Shown here piece after piece: positions 17,495-26,606 of a stretch of DNA of 64,000 bases (its first letter is position 1; each line of letters begins with the position of its first letter). The DNA is from an uncultured Opitutia bacterium (GTDB lineage Bacteria > Verrucomicrobiota > Verrucomicrobiia > Opitutales > Opitutaceae). Location of the stretch: assembly GCA_903902745.1 (NCBI GenBank), contig CAIUWA010000016.1:1-64000 (forward strand). Direction: 5' to 3'. The notes beneath the pieces were generated by a model, which was not told where the DNA came from, did not search any database, and saw only the letters and a program-made list of their open reading frames with translations. Made by a program: the position numbers and the translations under genes.

Positions 17495-19573
17495 ATGAAA
17501 ACCCCTTCAGTCGTTCTGTGCCTGTGCATGGCCTTAACCTTCGCTCGCGCCGCACTCCATGCCCAAACCGTCGTGCTGACTCCGCAGGTCGTCACCGCCT
17601 CGCGCACGCCCCAGCCGGCGGAGCAGGTGGCCTTTTCCCTGCGGAGCCTTGAGGGCGACGCTCTCCGCGCCGCGCCGACGGTCATGCTCGACGAGGCTTT
17701 GCGCTCGGTGCCGGGGTTCAGCCTTTTTCGCCGCAGCGACAGCCTGACCGCCAACCCCACGGCGCAGGGCGTCTCGCTGCGCGGCCTCGGGCCGAGCGGG
17801 GCCAGCCGGTCGCTCCTGCTCCTCGACGGCGTGCCGTTGAACGATCCTTTCGGCGGCTGGGTTGCCTGGACGAAACTGCCGCGCGAGTCGCTCGACCGCG
17901 TGGAACTGGTGCGGGGCGGCGGCGCCACCGCCTGGGGCAACGCCGCCCTCGGCGGGGTCGTCCAGCTGTTCACGTCGCCCGCGACGGGCGAACGCACACG
18001 CTTCGCCACCACCGTTGGCGATTTTTCGACGCGCAGCGTGGAGTTGGAAGTCACGCGCTCCGCGGGCCGCGGCACGATCCAACTCCTGGGCCGCGATTTC
18101 ACCACCAACGGATTTTCCCTCGTCGCCCCCGAACGCCGCGGCCCGATCGACAGCTCCGCCGGTAGCCGCCACCGCTGGCTCGCCGCCCGGTGGCGCGAGC
18201 CGCTCGGGGAGAATCTCGAGGTCACGGTGACAGCGCGCGGCTATGAGGAATTCCGCAACAACGGCACGCCCTTCCAGCGCAATGGCTCGCGCGAGCACTT
18301 CGTCTCCGCGACGCTCACCGGCCAGCCCGGCGCCGCGTTCGCGTGGAACGCCGTCGCCTATGCCCAGGACCAGACGTTCTCGAGCACGTTCAGCTCGGTC
18401 AACGCTTCCCGCACCGCCGAGACCCCCGCCAGCGACCAGTTTGCCGTGCCCTCCACGGCTGCTGGCTTCGCGTGGACCGGCACCTGGAACCATGGCGGCG
18501 ATGCCCGCACCAGCGCAGGCGTGGACACGCGCTTCGTCCGCGGGGAAACGCGCGAGAACTTCACTTTCAGCGGTGGTGCCTTCACCAAGCTGCGCGTCGC
18601 GGGCGGCAGCCAGGCGGTGACCGGGCTCTTTGCCCTGCATGAGCGGCGGCTCGCCCCCGAACTCCGCGGCACGCTCGGCGTGCGGCTCGATTCATGGAGC
18701 GAAGGCGACGGCCATCGCCGCGAGGGCGACCGTGTCACGGGCGTGCTGTCGCGCGACGATCATTACTCGGATCGCAACGGCCTCGAATTCAGCCCCAGCG
18801 CCGGGCTCGTCTGGCAGCCCGTGAAGGAATGGCGCCTGCGTGCCGCCACCCAGCAGGCGTTCCGCCGACCCACGCTCAACGAGCTCTACCGGCCGTTCCG
18901 CCAGGGCACGACCGTCGTCGAGGCCAATCCCGACCTGCGCACCGAGCGCGTGACCACCGGCGAACTCGGCGCGGATTTCACGAGCGGCGCATTCACGTTC
19001 GGCGCCACCGGTTTTTGGAACGAGCTGCGCGACCCCGTGGCCAACGTCACCCTCGCGCGCGGACCCGGCACTTTTCCGCTCTTCGGCACGCTGGCCGCCG
19101 GCGGTATCGGCCGCCAGCGGCTCAATCTCGACCGCACTCGCGTCCGCGGTGTCGAGCTGTCCGCCTCGTGGCGCGTGGCAGACGCGTTGACGTTCCAGGC
19201 TGACGCCCTGTTCGACGACGCCACGGTCCGCCGGGCCTCGGTCGCCCCCGCGCTCGTGGGCAACCGCGTCGCCCAGGTGCCGCGGCAAAGCGCCACCCTC
19301 GGCGCCATCTGGCGCGCGCCGGGCCGCGTGACCCTGACGCCCCGGCTGCGCTGGATCGGCCGGCAGTTCGAGGATGATGAAAACACCCTCACGCTCGGAG
19401 AGGCCGTGGTCGTTGACGTCGGCATCAGCCACGCGCTCACCAAGCACCTCGAGCTCTTCCTCAGCGCCGAAAACATCGGCAACGCCCGCATCGAGACCGG
19501 CCGCAGCGCCGACGGCGTGGTCAACACCGGCACGCCCCGCCTCACGTTCGGTGGCCTGCGCGGCACGTGGTGA
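17495..19573 (+). CDS. TonB-dependent outer membrane receptor
   Basis: 692 residues. Signal peptide MKTPSVVLCLCMALTFARAALHAQ, then a plug domain (about residues 40-160: VVTASRTPQPAEQ, VSLRGLGPSGASRSLLLLDG, VPLNDPFGGWVAW, VELVRGGGATAWGNAALGG) and a beta-barrel of alternating strands ending in aromatic TW, as expected for outer-membrane insertion. RRPTLNELYRPFRQGTTVVEANPDL is a typical barrel signature. Probably takes up a siderophore, cobalamin or another scarce nutrient; neighbours do not identify the ligand. No riboswitch-like structure was seen in the 104 nt upstream. Start set at the ATG that begins the signal peptide. Confidence 0.9.
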   Translation: MKTPSVVLCLCMALTFARAALHAQTVVLTPQVVTASRTPQPAEQVAFSLRSLEGDALRAAPTVMLDEALRSVPGFSLFRRSDSLTANPTAQGVSLRGLGPSGASRSLLLLDGVPLNDPFGGWVAWTKLPRESLDRVELVRGGGATAWGNAALGGVVQLFTSPATGERTRFATTVGDFSTRSVELEVTRSAGRGTIQLLGRDFTTNGFSLVAPERRGPIDSSAGSRHRWLAARWREPLGENLEVTVTARGYEEFRNNGTPFQRNGSREHFVSATLTGQPGAAFAWNAVAYAQDQTFSSTFSSVNASRTAETPASDQFAVPSTAAGFAWTGTWNHGGDARTSAGVDTRFVRGETRENFTFSGGAFTKLRVAGGSQAVTGLFALHERRLAPELRGTLGVRLDSWSEGDGHRREGDRVTGVLSRDDHYSDRNGLEFSPSAGLVWQPVKEWRLRAATQQAFRRPTLNELYRPFRQGTTVVEANPDLRTERVTTGELGADFTSGAFTFGATGFWNELRDPVANVTLARGPGTFPLFGTLAAGGIGRQRLNLDRTRVRGVELSASWRVADALTFQADALFDDATVRRASVAPALVGNRVAQVPRQSATLGAIWRAPGRVTLTPRLRWIGRQFEDDENTLTLGEAVVVDVGISHALTKHLELFLSAENIGNARIETGRSADGVVNTGTPRLTFGGLRGTW

Positions 19574-19588
19574 GGAATGTCTTGAACA

Positions 19589-19668
19589 GGTAGGGCGAAC
19601 CGTCCCCGCCGTACCGCGGTCTCGATCGTGAGCTCGTCGAACGGCTCACCGGGACGGTTCGCACTACC
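19589..19668. repeat. Class D repeat, copy with clear inverted arms
   Basis: GGTAGGGCGAACCGTCCC at the left pairs with GGGACGGTTCGCACTACC at the right, apart from one mismatch. The loop contains GAGCTCGTCGAACGGCTCACC, similar to the class B core. Lies 16 nt beyond the TonB receptor stop and would act as a 3' hairpin. Confidence 0.8.
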
Positions 19669-19849
19669 TCAAACCTTCATCCATATTAGGATCCCGGACG
19701 AAATCGGCTCGGATCGGTCACCGGAGGAAACAGCGGCCGGCAGGCGTTCTTGTTCGGCTGGAATAAATCTCGCCGCCGGCGCTCTCACTTCTAACCTTCC
19801 GGGAACCAGAGCCGCCTCGTGTGGCTCCAACCGCCAGGAGACACCCACC

Positions 19850-20821
19850 ATGCTCATCCGCTCACCAAAAGACTGGGAACTTCCGGAGTCGGCCGTGACT
19901 GCCGAACAGATTTACCGCCTCCGCAACCGCCGCGATTTCCTGAAGTCCGTCGGCGTCGGCCTTGCCGGCGCCGCGTTCGCGCCACAGGCCCTGCTCGCTG
20001 CGACCGCCGGTTTCCCCTCGAAGGAAAACCCGGCCTACCCCGCCTCCGCGCTCAAGCCCACGGCCTACGAATACATCACAAGCTATAATAATTTCTACGA
20101 GTTCGGCACCGACAAGAGCGAGCCGAAGGAATACGCGAACAAGGGCTGGAAAACCGACCCATGGACGATCGAGGTCTTCGGGCTCGTGAACAAGCCGGCG
20201 AAGTTCGACGTCAACGATCTCGTCGGCAAGCTGGGTGGCATCGAGCAGCGCGTGTACCGCCACCGCTGCGTCGAGGCGTGGTCGATGGTCATTCCTTGGG
20301 ATGGTTTCCCGCTGGCCAAGCTGGTGGCGCTCGCCGATCCGAAGCCCGAGGCGAAATTCCTCCTGTTCACCTCTTTCGTCGACCCGAAGAACGCCATCGG
20401 CCAGCGCCAGGGCAATCTCGACTATCCCTATATTGAGGGCCTGCGGCTCGACGAGGCGACCAACGAGCTGGCCTTCATCGCCACGGGCATTTACGGCAAG
20501 CCGATCCCCAACCAGAATGGCGCGCCGCTGCGGCTCGTCACCCCGTGGAAGTACGGCTTCAAGGGCATCAAATCGATCGTGAAGATCGAGTTCACCGCGA
20601 AGATGCCGCAGAATACCTGGAAGGTGATGAACGGCCGGGAATACGGCTTCTACGCCAACGTGAATCCGCTGGTCGACCACCCGCGCTGGTCGCAGGCCAG
20701 CGAGCGCATCATCGGCGGCGGCGTGTTCGGCGGCGGCCGGCAGGCCACGCTCATGTTCAACGGCTACGAGAAGCAGGTGGCCTCCCTCTACAAGGGCCTC
20801 GACCTCGAGCGTAATTACTGA
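19850..20821 (+). CDS. msrP: Protein-methionine-sulfoxide reductase catalytic subunit MsrP
   Basis: 323-residue molybdopterin enzyme that repairs oxidised methionines in periplasmic proteins. A twin-arginine signal is present (RRDFLKSVGVGLAGAAFAP). The molybdenum-ligand cysteine lies in YRHRCVEAWSM (about residue 140). FVDPKNAIGQRQG, YGKPIPNQNGAPLRLVTPWKYGFKGIKS and the closing NVNPLVDHPRWSQASER are characteristic of MsrP/YedY. AGGAG at 19836-19840 is about 9 nt from the ATG, supporting this start; the longer frame from 19628 is repeat-derived. MsrQ follows 6 nt downstream, so the two are cotranscribed. Confidence 0.95.
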   Translation: MLIRSPKDWELPESAVTAEQIYRLRNRRDFLKSVGVGLAGAAFAPQALLAATAGFPSKENPAYPASALKPTAYEYITSYNNFYEFGTDKSEPKEYANKGWKTDPWTIEVFGLVNKPAKFDVNDLVGKLGGIEQRVYRHRCVEAWSMVIPWDGFPLAKLVALADPKPEAKFLLFTSFVDPKNAIGQRQGNLDYPYIEGLRLDEATNELAFIATGIYGKPIPNQNGAPLRLVTPWKYGFKGIKSIVKIEFTAKMPQNTWKVMNGREYGFYANVNPLVDHPRWSQASERIIGGGVFGGGRQATLMFNGYEKQVASLYKGLDLERNY

Positions 20822-20827
20822 GGCGGG

Positions 20828-21472
20828 ATGGCCTTCCTCGAAAAACTTCTCCGCTCGAAGGCCTTCGTCGTCACGCTGATCGTCCTGCCCGGCCTCTGGC
20901 CCGCGTGGCCGCTGCTGCGCCACGACCCGAGCGTGCTCGCCGACCCGTTGAAGTATGTACTGCACCACCTCGGCTTCACCGCCTGCGTGCTGCTGGCCGT
21001 GGTCCTGAGCTTCACGCCGCTGCGCGTGCTGTTCCCGAAATGGGGCGTGGCCCTCGCGCTCAACCGCCACCGGCGGCTCGTCGGCGTCAGCGCCTTCGTC
21101 TATGCCGCGCTACACCTCGCCACGCACCTGCTCTACGAGACGGGTGGCGATACCTCGGCGCTCGGTCGCGTCTTCAAGGCCGCGGCTACGAAACCCTTTC
21201 AACTCGTGGGCCTGGCCGCCTTCGTGATTCTGCTCGTGCTCGCCGTCACGAGCCTGAACGCCGCCGTGCGCTGGCTCGGCGGCAAGCGCTGGAAAAACCT
21301 CCACCGCCTCGTGTACATCGCCGCCGGGCTGGCCGCCTACCACCAGATCGAGGCGCGGAAGATTTTCCCCGTCCAGGTGCTGTGGATCTTCGGCCCGCTC
21401 GCGGTGCTCGAGATCGCGCGGATTATCCGCCAGCGGATGCCTCGCTCGCCGGTGGCGGCAAAAGCCGCCTGA
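20828..21472 (+). CDS. msrQ: MsrQ, haem-binding membrane subunit of the methionine sulfoxide reductase system
   Basis: 214 residues with about six membrane segments, of the ferric-reductase-like haem protein family. It passes electrons from the quinone pool or flavin to MsrP. Likely haem-ligand histidines lie in LHHLGFTACVL, YAALHLATHLL and LHRLVYIAAGLAAYHQIEA. RHRRLVGVSAFVYAALH and GGKRWKNLHRLVYI are characteristic. Six nt separate it from msrP. A class H repeat starts four bases past its stop. Confidence 0.93.
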   Translation: MAFLEKLLRSKAFVVTLIVLPGLWPAWPLLRHDPSVLADPLKYVLHHLGFTACVLLAVVLSFTPLRVLFPKWGVALALNRHRRLVGVSAFVYAALHLATHLLYETGGDTSALGRVFKAAATKPFQLVGLAAFVILLVLAVTSLNAAVRWLGGKRWKNLHRLVYIAAGLAAYHQIEARKIFPVQVLWIFGPLAVLEIARIIRQRMPRSPVAAKAA

Positions 21473-21475
21473 AAT

Positions 21476-21556
21476 TTTTCGCGCAGAGGCGCAAAGGCGC
21501 AGAGCAAGGCCTTGGATTGATCCCCATCCCTTTCTCCTCTGCGCCTCCGCGCGAAA
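21476..21556. repeat. Class H inverted repeat (CGCAGAGGCGC family)
   Basis: TTCGCGCAGAGGCGCAAAGG on the left mirrors CTCTGCGCCTCCGCGCGAAA on the right, around a variable 25-nt centre. Same family as 12231-12526, 48707-48779, 50016-50194, 52341-52456 and 62762-62856. Between the stops of msrQ and the convergent esterase gene. Confidence 0.85.
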
Positions 21557-21572
21557 TTAATCCGATCTGAAA

Positions 21573-22706
21573 CTACCTCGTCACCGCCGCCAGGAACCAC
21601 TCGACCGAGTAGGTCGCGAGCTGGCCGCCGGGGCCGCTGAGGTTGTATTCGAAGGCGTGCGTCGCCCAGGGGAGCGAGACGAAGGCGTGCGGCACACCGG
21701 CCGCGGCCAGTTTTTGCTCCAGCCGCTCGCTCTGCCGGTTCCACACCAGCGTGTCGAGTTCACCGTGCATCAGCAAGGTGGGCGGCGTGGTGCGGCCGAC
21801 GTGCAGGTAAGCGCTAGCACTGTCATAGGCCGCGCGCACCGTCTCGGGCGGGCCGCCGAGAAACTGCCGTAGCAGCTGCGGTGACTTCAGCACATCGTCC
21901 TCGCGTCCGAAGGCATACGCGAAATTCAGGTCGGCCGGCGCATAGAACGCGATGACCCCGCGTATCGCCGGATCCGGCACGGTGTAAGCCGTCGCCTCCG
22001 CCATGTTGCCGCCCGCCGAGCGGCCGAACAGGACCAGCCGGGTCGCATCGATGCCCAGCGCCGGCGCGCGCGCCTTGAGGAAGGCAATCGCTGCAAGGAT
22101 GTCCTCGCGTTGTGCCGGCCAGCGGAATTGGGGCGCGAGACGATAGGAGATTGCCGCGACCGCATAGCCGCGGCGGGCGAGCCAGTGGTTGAACTGCGCG
22201 ATCTCCCCGCGCTCGCCGCCATCCCACCCGCCGCCATGTACCACCAGGACGCAGGGCGCCGGGCGGGCATCCGTCCGGACCGCATGATATAAATCGAGCT
22301 CGAGCCCAGCTGCGAAGGTCATCGTCTTCACCGCCACCGGCGCAGGAGCCGACTGGAACAGTCCACCAAGGGAAAATGCCGGACGCCCAGACGTGGTGTG
22401 GCCGAACGACTGTTCCAACCTGGCCGGCAACGTCCGCGCGACCCGCCAGGCCTGCACCGTGGGTTTCAGCAACAGCCCGGCTGCCATCACGCAGACCGCG
22501 ACGGTCGCCAGGGTCCATGCGACCTGGGTGCCGCGCGTGGACCATGCGACCATCCCGATCAGCAGCGGCAGCAGCGCGACCCAGTGGCCATATTCCCCCG
22601 CCAGCACGGCGAGTTTCCAGTACGACCAGTCGGGCGACTTGACGAGGTTGAGGGCCCCGAGCACGGCGGCGAGGAGCGCGAAGATGAGCAGAAACCAGCG
22701 GAGCAT
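21573..22706 (-). CDS. Membrane-anchored alpha/beta hydrolase (esterase/lipase family)
   Basis: 377 residues. The first 95 or so hold three membrane segments (MLRWFLLIFALLAAVLG, YGHWVALLPLLIGMVAW, TLATVAVCVMAAGLLL). The rest is an alpha/beta hydrolase of the HSL/BD-FAE type: oxyanion motif VVHGGGWDGG, nucleophile GRSAGGN, acid in HGELDTLV, and the catalytic His in WATHAFEYN. AAISYRLAPQFRWPAQ is a family hallmark. The active site should face the periplasm if an odd number of segments is used. Substrate unknown; acyl or carbohydrate esters are likely. ATG at 22706 chosen over a reading that runs into a repeat. Confidence 0.85.
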   Translation of the reverse strand: MLRWFLLIFALLAAVLGALNLVKSPDWSYWKLAVLAGEYGHWVALLPLLIGMVAWSTRGTQVAWTLATVAVCVMAAGLLLKPTVQAWRVARTLPARLEQSFGHTTSGRPAFSLGGLFQSAPAPVAVKTMTFAAGLELDLYHAVRTDARPAPCVLVVHGGGWDGGERGEIAQFNHWLARRGYAVAAISYRLAPQFRWPAQREDILAAIAFLKARAPALGIDATRLVLFGRSAGGNMAEATAYTVPDPAIRGVIAFYAPADLNFAYAFGREDDVLKSPQLLRQFLGGPPETVRAAYDSASAYLHVGRTTPPTLLMHGELDTLVWNRQSERLEQKLAAAGVPHAFVSLPWATHAFEYNLSGPGGQLATYSVEWFLAAVTR

Positions 22707-22795
22707 GGGAAGTGTTACGTGCAACGTGCCTCGAAAGAGGCGCAAAGGGCACAAAATCTTTTGCACTTTGGGCGGCTCTTTGCGGCCATCATCCC

Positions 22796-23515
22796 ATGCC
22801 CCGCCTCGACCAGCTTCTTTCCAGCCTCGGCTATTGCAGCCGGCGCGAGGCGCGCGCCTGGGTCGGTGCCGGGCGCATCCTGGTCCGCGGCCAGCCCGCC
22901 GACGATGCCGGCGCGAAGGCGCTGGCGGCCGACGTGAACGTGGATGGCGCTCCCCTCGACCATCCGAACGGGCTGCTGTTACTCCTGCACAAGCCCGTGG
23001 GACTGGTCTGCTCGCATGAAACCCGCGAGGGACCGAGCGTCTACGACCTGCTGCCGGAACGCTGGCGGCGCCGCAACCCGGCGGTCACGAGCATCGGCCG
23101 GCTCGACAAGGAAACGAGCGGGCTCCTCCTCCTCACCGACCAAAGCGCACTGGTCCACCGTCTCACCTCGCCCAAGCACAAGGTGCCCAAGGTCTATCGT
23201 GCGACCGTGGACCGCAATTTTCCCGCGGACCTCGGCGCACTCTTTGCCGGCGGGACGCTGCAACTCGAGGGCGAGGACAAGCCCTGCGCGCCGGCGGAGT
23301 TGAAAATCATCTCCCCGCGCGAGGCCGAGCTCACGATCACCGAGGGGCGCTACCATCAGGTGCGGCGGATGTTCGCGGCCGGCGGAACCACCGTGCTGGC
23401 GCTGCACCGCGCCCGTTTCGGTGAGCTCGAACTCGGCGACCTGCCGGCCGGGCAATGGCGCGAGCTGCCGCCGGATTTTTTCGATCCGCGCCTGGCTGCC
23501 ACTCCTAGCCGGTAG
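22796..23515 (+). CDS. RNA pseudouridine synthase, RsuA/RluB/E/F family
   Basis: 239 residues: an N-terminal S4 RNA-binding domain (RLDQLLSSLGYCSRREARAWVGAGRILV) and a catalytic domain with the active-site aspartate in SIGRLDKETSGLLLLT. LLHKPVGLVCSHE and the closing ITEGRYHQVRRMFAAGG are diagnostic of the RsuA subfamily. It isomerises uridine in 16S or 23S rRNA; whether RsuA- or RluE-like cannot be settled. The stop codon TAG is part of a class D repeat (GGTAGGGCGC, from 23511), so the original C-terminus may have been replaced. Confidence 0.9.
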   Translation: MPRLDQLLSSLGYCSRREARAWVGAGRILVRGQPADDAGAKALAADVNVDGAPLDHPNGLLLLLHKPVGLVCSHETREGPSVYDLLPERWRRRNPAVTSIGRLDKETSGLLLLTDQSALVHRLTSPKHKVPKVYRATVDRNFPADLGALFAGGTLQLEGEDKPCAPAELKIISPREAELTITEGRYHQVRRMFAAGGTTVLALHRARFGELELGDLPAGQWRELPPDFFDPRLAATPSR

Positions 23516-23625
23516 GGCGCGGACTCCGCTCCGCGCCGGGCAGGTCTCCTGACTCCATACGAAGCCACTGGCTGCGAAACGACTCTGTCCTTTTTCCCGG
23601 CGCGGAGCGGAGTCCGCGCCCTACC
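23511..23625. repeat. Class D repeat with perfect 30-nt arms, supplying a stop codon
   Basis: Arms 23511-23540 and 23596-23625 are perfect complements (left arm starts GGTAGGGCGCGGACTCCGCT). The first arm contains the TAG stop of the pseudouridine synthase at 23513-23515. The 55-nt centre is unrelated to other class D loops. Confidence 0.9.
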
Positions 23626-23697
23626 GGGGCAACCCGCACCACCATTCCAATTCCGGCCTTGGCGCCTCGGCGCCTTTGCGCGAACCTGTCCCCAACA

Positions 23698-24018
23698 ATG
23701 TATGACTTTCCCCTCACCGGCGCGCAGAAATCATTTCTCCGCAGCCTCGGCCAGCAACTCGATCCGGCGCTGAAAGTGGGCAAGGACGGGCTCTCGCCGG
23801 CCTTCTTCGCCGAGCTGCAACGGTTGCTGCGCTCCCACGAGCTCGTGAAGCTGCGTTTCACCGGTGCCGGCGACCGGGCGGAGCGTGCGGCCTGGTGCAC
23901 GCAGATCGCCGACGAGGGCCGCTGCGTCTGCGCCGGCGCGGTCGGGCACACCGCGCTGTTCTACCGGCAGCATCCCGAGCCGGAGCAGCGGCGCGTGGCG
24001 CTGCCGCCGGGAAGTTGA
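23698..24018 (+). CDS. yhbY: YhbY/CRS1-YhbY domain RNA-binding protein
   Basis: 106 residues with the YhbY (CRM) fold: LTGAQKSFLRSLGQQLDPALKVGKDGLSPAF, then ELVKLRFTG where other members have ELIKVKV, a domain that associates with pre-50S ribosomes. The usual GxxG loop appears as VGKDG, and the last strand is VGHTALFYRQHPEP. It probably helps large-subunit assembly, in keeping with the pseudouridine synthase just upstream on the same strand. ATG at 23698 chosen; the longer frame from 23659 is repeat DNA. Confidence 0.88.
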   Translation: MYDFPLTGAQKSFLRSLGQQLDPALKVGKDGLSPAFFAELQRLLRSHELVKLRFTGAGDRAERAAWCTQIADEGRCVCAGAVGHTALFYRQHPEPEQRRVALPPGS

Positions 24019-24118
24019 AAGATGAAGGTTGAAAGTTGAAAGCCAACCCGGCGGCCACCGGATTACCAGTCGACCCGGGGCCGTGACTTACAACTCTCAA
24101 CTCTCAACCTTCAACCGT
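24017..24118. repeat. Class I repeat (TTGAAAGTTGAAAG family)
   Basis: GAAGGTTGAAAGTTGAAAG on the left mirrors CAACTCTCAACTCTCAACC and TTCAACC on the right. Begins at the stop of yhbY and fills most of the gap before the RDD gene. Confidence 0.7.
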
Positions 24119-24165
24119 GTGGCTCCGCCGTTGACGCTGCCGGCATCCGCTGCCTGAGTGCCCGC

Positions 24166-24846
24166 ATGTTCACGATCATTGGCGGCGACGGGAAGGAGTA
24201 CGGTCCGGTGACCGTCGAGCAGATGCGGCAATGGCTGGCGGGCGGGCGGGCCAATCTCGAAACCCGGGCCAGAAAAGACGGGGAAGTAACCTGGCGCCGG
24301 CTCGGCGACTTCGAGGAATTTGGCGCCGCAGGCACCGCGCCGCCGGTGATCAGCGCCGGTTCCACTCCTACCGGCGCCACCCCCGGCGGACGCGGCGCAC
24401 GGACGGGCGCGGCGTTCATCAACGCGGCCGTCTACGCCGGGTGCGTGCTGCCGGGGTTTCTGATGATGAGTGCGAAGATTGTGGCCCAAGGCGCCCGCAC
24501 CATGGAGCAGATGGACCCGGCCGCCGTGGCCCCAGGCCTGCACGTGATGCAACTGGGCCTGTTCGCGGCCCTCGCGGTCCAAGCCTGCCTGCTGGCCATC
24601 CGGAGCCAGAATATCGGCATGCTCATGGTCGGCCTCCGCGTGGTGCGGATCACCGACGATCAACCCGCGGGGTTTCTTCACAGCGCCTTGCTGCGCTTTC
24701 TCGTGCCGATTTCCCCCCTCTTCATGCCCGGCTTGATTACCTTCCTCGGGCTCCTGCTGCTGTGCGTGGACTATTGCTTCATGTTCCGCGACGACCGGCG
24801 CTGCCTGCATGACCTCATTGCGGGCACCAAGGTCGTCAAAGTCTGA
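24166..24846 (+). CDS. RDD family membrane protein with N-terminal GYF_2 domain
   Basis: 226 residues. Residues 1-50 form a GYF_2/DUF4339 domain (MFTIIGGDGKEYGPVTVEQM, QWLAGGRANLETRARKDGEVTW). A disordered Gly/Thr linker follows, then an RDD domain of three or four membrane segments with the usual Arg-Asp-type motifs (GARTGAAFINAAVYAGCVLPG, NIGMLMVGLRVVRITDDQPAG, FRDDRRCLHDLIAGTKVV). GYF_2-RDD combinations are common in Verrucomicrobiota and Planctomycetota. RDD proteins are poorly understood; some affect ion transport. Confidence 0.85.
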   Translation: MFTIIGGDGKEYGPVTVEQMRQWLAGGRANLETRARKDGEVTWRRLGDFEEFGAAGTAPPVISAGSTPTGATPGGRGARTGAAFINAAVYAGCVLPGFLMMSAKIVAQGARTMEQMDPAAVAPGLHVMQLGLFAALAVQACLLAIRSQNIGMLMVGLRVVRITDDQPAGFLHSALLRFLVPISPLFMPGLITFLGLLLLCVDYCFMFRDDRRCLHDLIAGTKVVKV

Positions 24847-24894
24847 ACCCATTTCAGGCCGCCGAGCGTGGTGGCGGCTTTGGGCGCGATCGCC

Positions 24895-25866
24895 TCAAAC
24901 AATCCGGTCAACCAGCTCCGCCCCGCGCTGGAACGCGTCGAGGTTTGTCAGGAAATGTTTCACCACTGCCTCGTTCTGGTCGTGACGGCCGCCGGCGGTG
25001 TGCGGAGTGATGTAACAGTTGGGCGCCGTCCACAGCGGATCATCGGGCGGCAGCGGCTCGGGCTCAAAGACATCGAGATAGGCCGCACCCAGCCGCCCGG
25101 ACTGCAGCGCCTCCAGCACTGCACGCTGGTCCATGGTGGCCCCGCGGCCGACGTTGTAGAAGCGGGCACCGGGCTTGAACCAGCCGAGGCGGCGGGCGTT
25201 GACGTAGTTCCGCGTCGAGTCGTTCTCGGAAAGAATGTTCACGACATGGTCGGCCAGCGGGAGCACGCGCGTGAGATCCTCCTCCGGCACGATGTGGACC
25301 CCCGGCTCGCTGCGCGTCTGGCGGCGCACCGCATAAACTTTCACGCCGAACGGCGCGAGCAACTCGGCGAGCCGCCGCCCGATGGCGCCAAAGCCCAGCA
25401 GCAGCACGGTCTGACCCGTGAGCAGCCGGGAAGCGCCGCGGCGCTCGACGATGCGCCAGGCATGGTCCGTCAACTGGTCGCGATACGAAGGCAGGAGCTG
25501 CCGGCCCAGGGCGAGCATCATGCCGAGCACGTGCTGCGCGCAGGGATCGGCATACACCGCCGAGACATTGGTGAACGCCGCGCCGCGGGCCCGGAAATTT
25601 TCCCGAAATTCCGGCGTGTCGTAGCGCGTGTAGCCCGCGGTCGTGACCTCGACCCACCGGAGCTTCGTGCTCGCCATGCAATCGGCCGGATGCGGCTGGC
25701 CAAAGGCGATGTCGGCCCCGCGCAGCGCCGGATCCGGCTGGCCGGCATCAAGCCCGTTGGCGGAGGTCTGCTCCGCGAAGTGGAGCCGGTGCGCCCGGGT
25801 TCCCTCCCTTAGCAGCCGTGTCGGTTCATCGCCCAGCTTGCTGTTGCACCAGATGGTCAGGCTCAT
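24895..25866 (-). CDS. D-2-hydroxyacid dehydrogenase
   Basis: 323 residues of the NAD-dependent D-isomer hydroxyacid dehydrogenase family. The Rossmann signature is LLGFGAIGRRLAELL (about residue 150); the substrate-binding arginine is expected near GRGATMDQRAVLEALQSG; the catalytic His is in PHTAGGRHDQNE, preceded by the Glu in DVFEPEPLPPDDPLW. Upstream of the Rossmann motif is a catalytic domain with WVEVTTAGYTRY. Possible roles include glyoxylate, phosphoglycerate or hydroxypyruvate reduction. ATG at 25866 chosen because the added residues from 26043 do not resemble the family. Confidence 0.88.
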   Translation of the reverse strand: MSLTIWCNSKLGDEPTRLLREGTRAHRLHFAEQTSANGLDAGQPDPALRGADIAFGQPHPADCMASTKLRWVEVTTAGYTRYDTPEFRENFRARGAAFTNVSAVYADPCAQHVLGMMLALGRQLLPSYRDQLTDHAWRIVERRGASRLLTGQTVLLLGFGAIGRRLAELLAPFGVKVYAVRRQTRSEPGVHIVPEEDLTRVLPLADHVVNILSENDSTRNYVNARRLGWFKPGARFYNVGRGATMDQRAVLEALQSGRLGAAYLDVFEPEPLPPDDPLWTAPNCYITPHTAGGRHDQNEAVVKHFLTNLDAFQRGAELVDRIV

Positions 25867-25951
25867 GGAAGGATTCAAAGCAGGAAGCCAGGAAGCCGGG
25901 AAACAAACTTCGGAACCATTCCGGGTTTCATGGCTGCCTGCTTTAAAAGGT

Positions 25952-26503
25952 TTATTCCGTCTCGTTGAACTCGCACAGCGCATGCACCTGCAGGCCCGCG
26001 GCGCGGAGCTTCCGCGAGCCGCCGAGTTCGGGCAGGTCAACAATCGCGGCCACGCCGACCACCTCGCCCTTCAGCCGGCGAAAGAGGCTGGCCGCGGCCA
26101 GCAGCGTGCCGCCGGTCGCGATGAGGTCGTCAACGATCAGCACGCGGTCGCCAGGCCGGCAGGCGTCGGTGTGGACCTCGACGGCCGCCGTGCCGTATTC
26201 CAGCGCGTAATCCTCGGAGACCGTCCGGTGGGGCAGCTTGCCCTTCTTGCGGACCAGGACGCAGGGCTTGTGCAGCTGGTACGCCAGGGCGCCGCCCATG
26301 ATGAACCCGCGCGCATCAACGGCGGCGATGAGATCGATCTGCTGCCGCTGACCTTCGAGCACCAGCGCGTCGATCATCATCCGGAAGGCGGCGGGATCCT
26401 GGAAAAGCGTCGTGACGTCGCGGAAATTGATGCCGGGCTTCGGCCAGTCCCGCACGGTGCGGATCCGGCTCTTCAAAAACTCAACGAGTGGGGGTGGCGG
26501 CAT
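25952..26503 (-). CDS. apt: Adenine phosphoribosyltransferase
   Basis: 183 residues, the standard size. Salvages adenine with PRPP to AMP. RTVRDWPKPGINFRDVTTLF and DARGFIMGGALA are characteristic; the PRPP-binding loop is RVLIVDDLIATGGTLLAAA, and PCVLVRKKGKLP lies in the flexible loop. Of the two in-frame starts, ATG 26503 gives the best family length; ATG 26521 would add six residues. The other purine genes here (purE, purK, purB) are remote. Confidence 0.93.
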   Translation of the reverse strand: MPPPPLVEFLKSRIRTVRDWPKPGINFRDVTTLFQDPAAFRMMIDALVLEGQRQQIDLIAAVDARGFIMGGALAYQLHKPCVLVRKKGKLPHRTVSEDYALEYGTAAVEVHTDACRPGDRVLIVDDLIATGGTLLAAASLFRRLKGEVVGVAAIVDLPELGGSRKLRAAGLQVHALCEFNETE

Positions 26504-26606
26504 GGGGCGAAAACGGGGCATGAGGAACCGCCGCGCCCAGTGCGGCAAGGCAAGAGTGGAAAGCCCCGCGCTCACCGGGCCGAGACGGGGTCAAGGCGCG
26601 GACGCG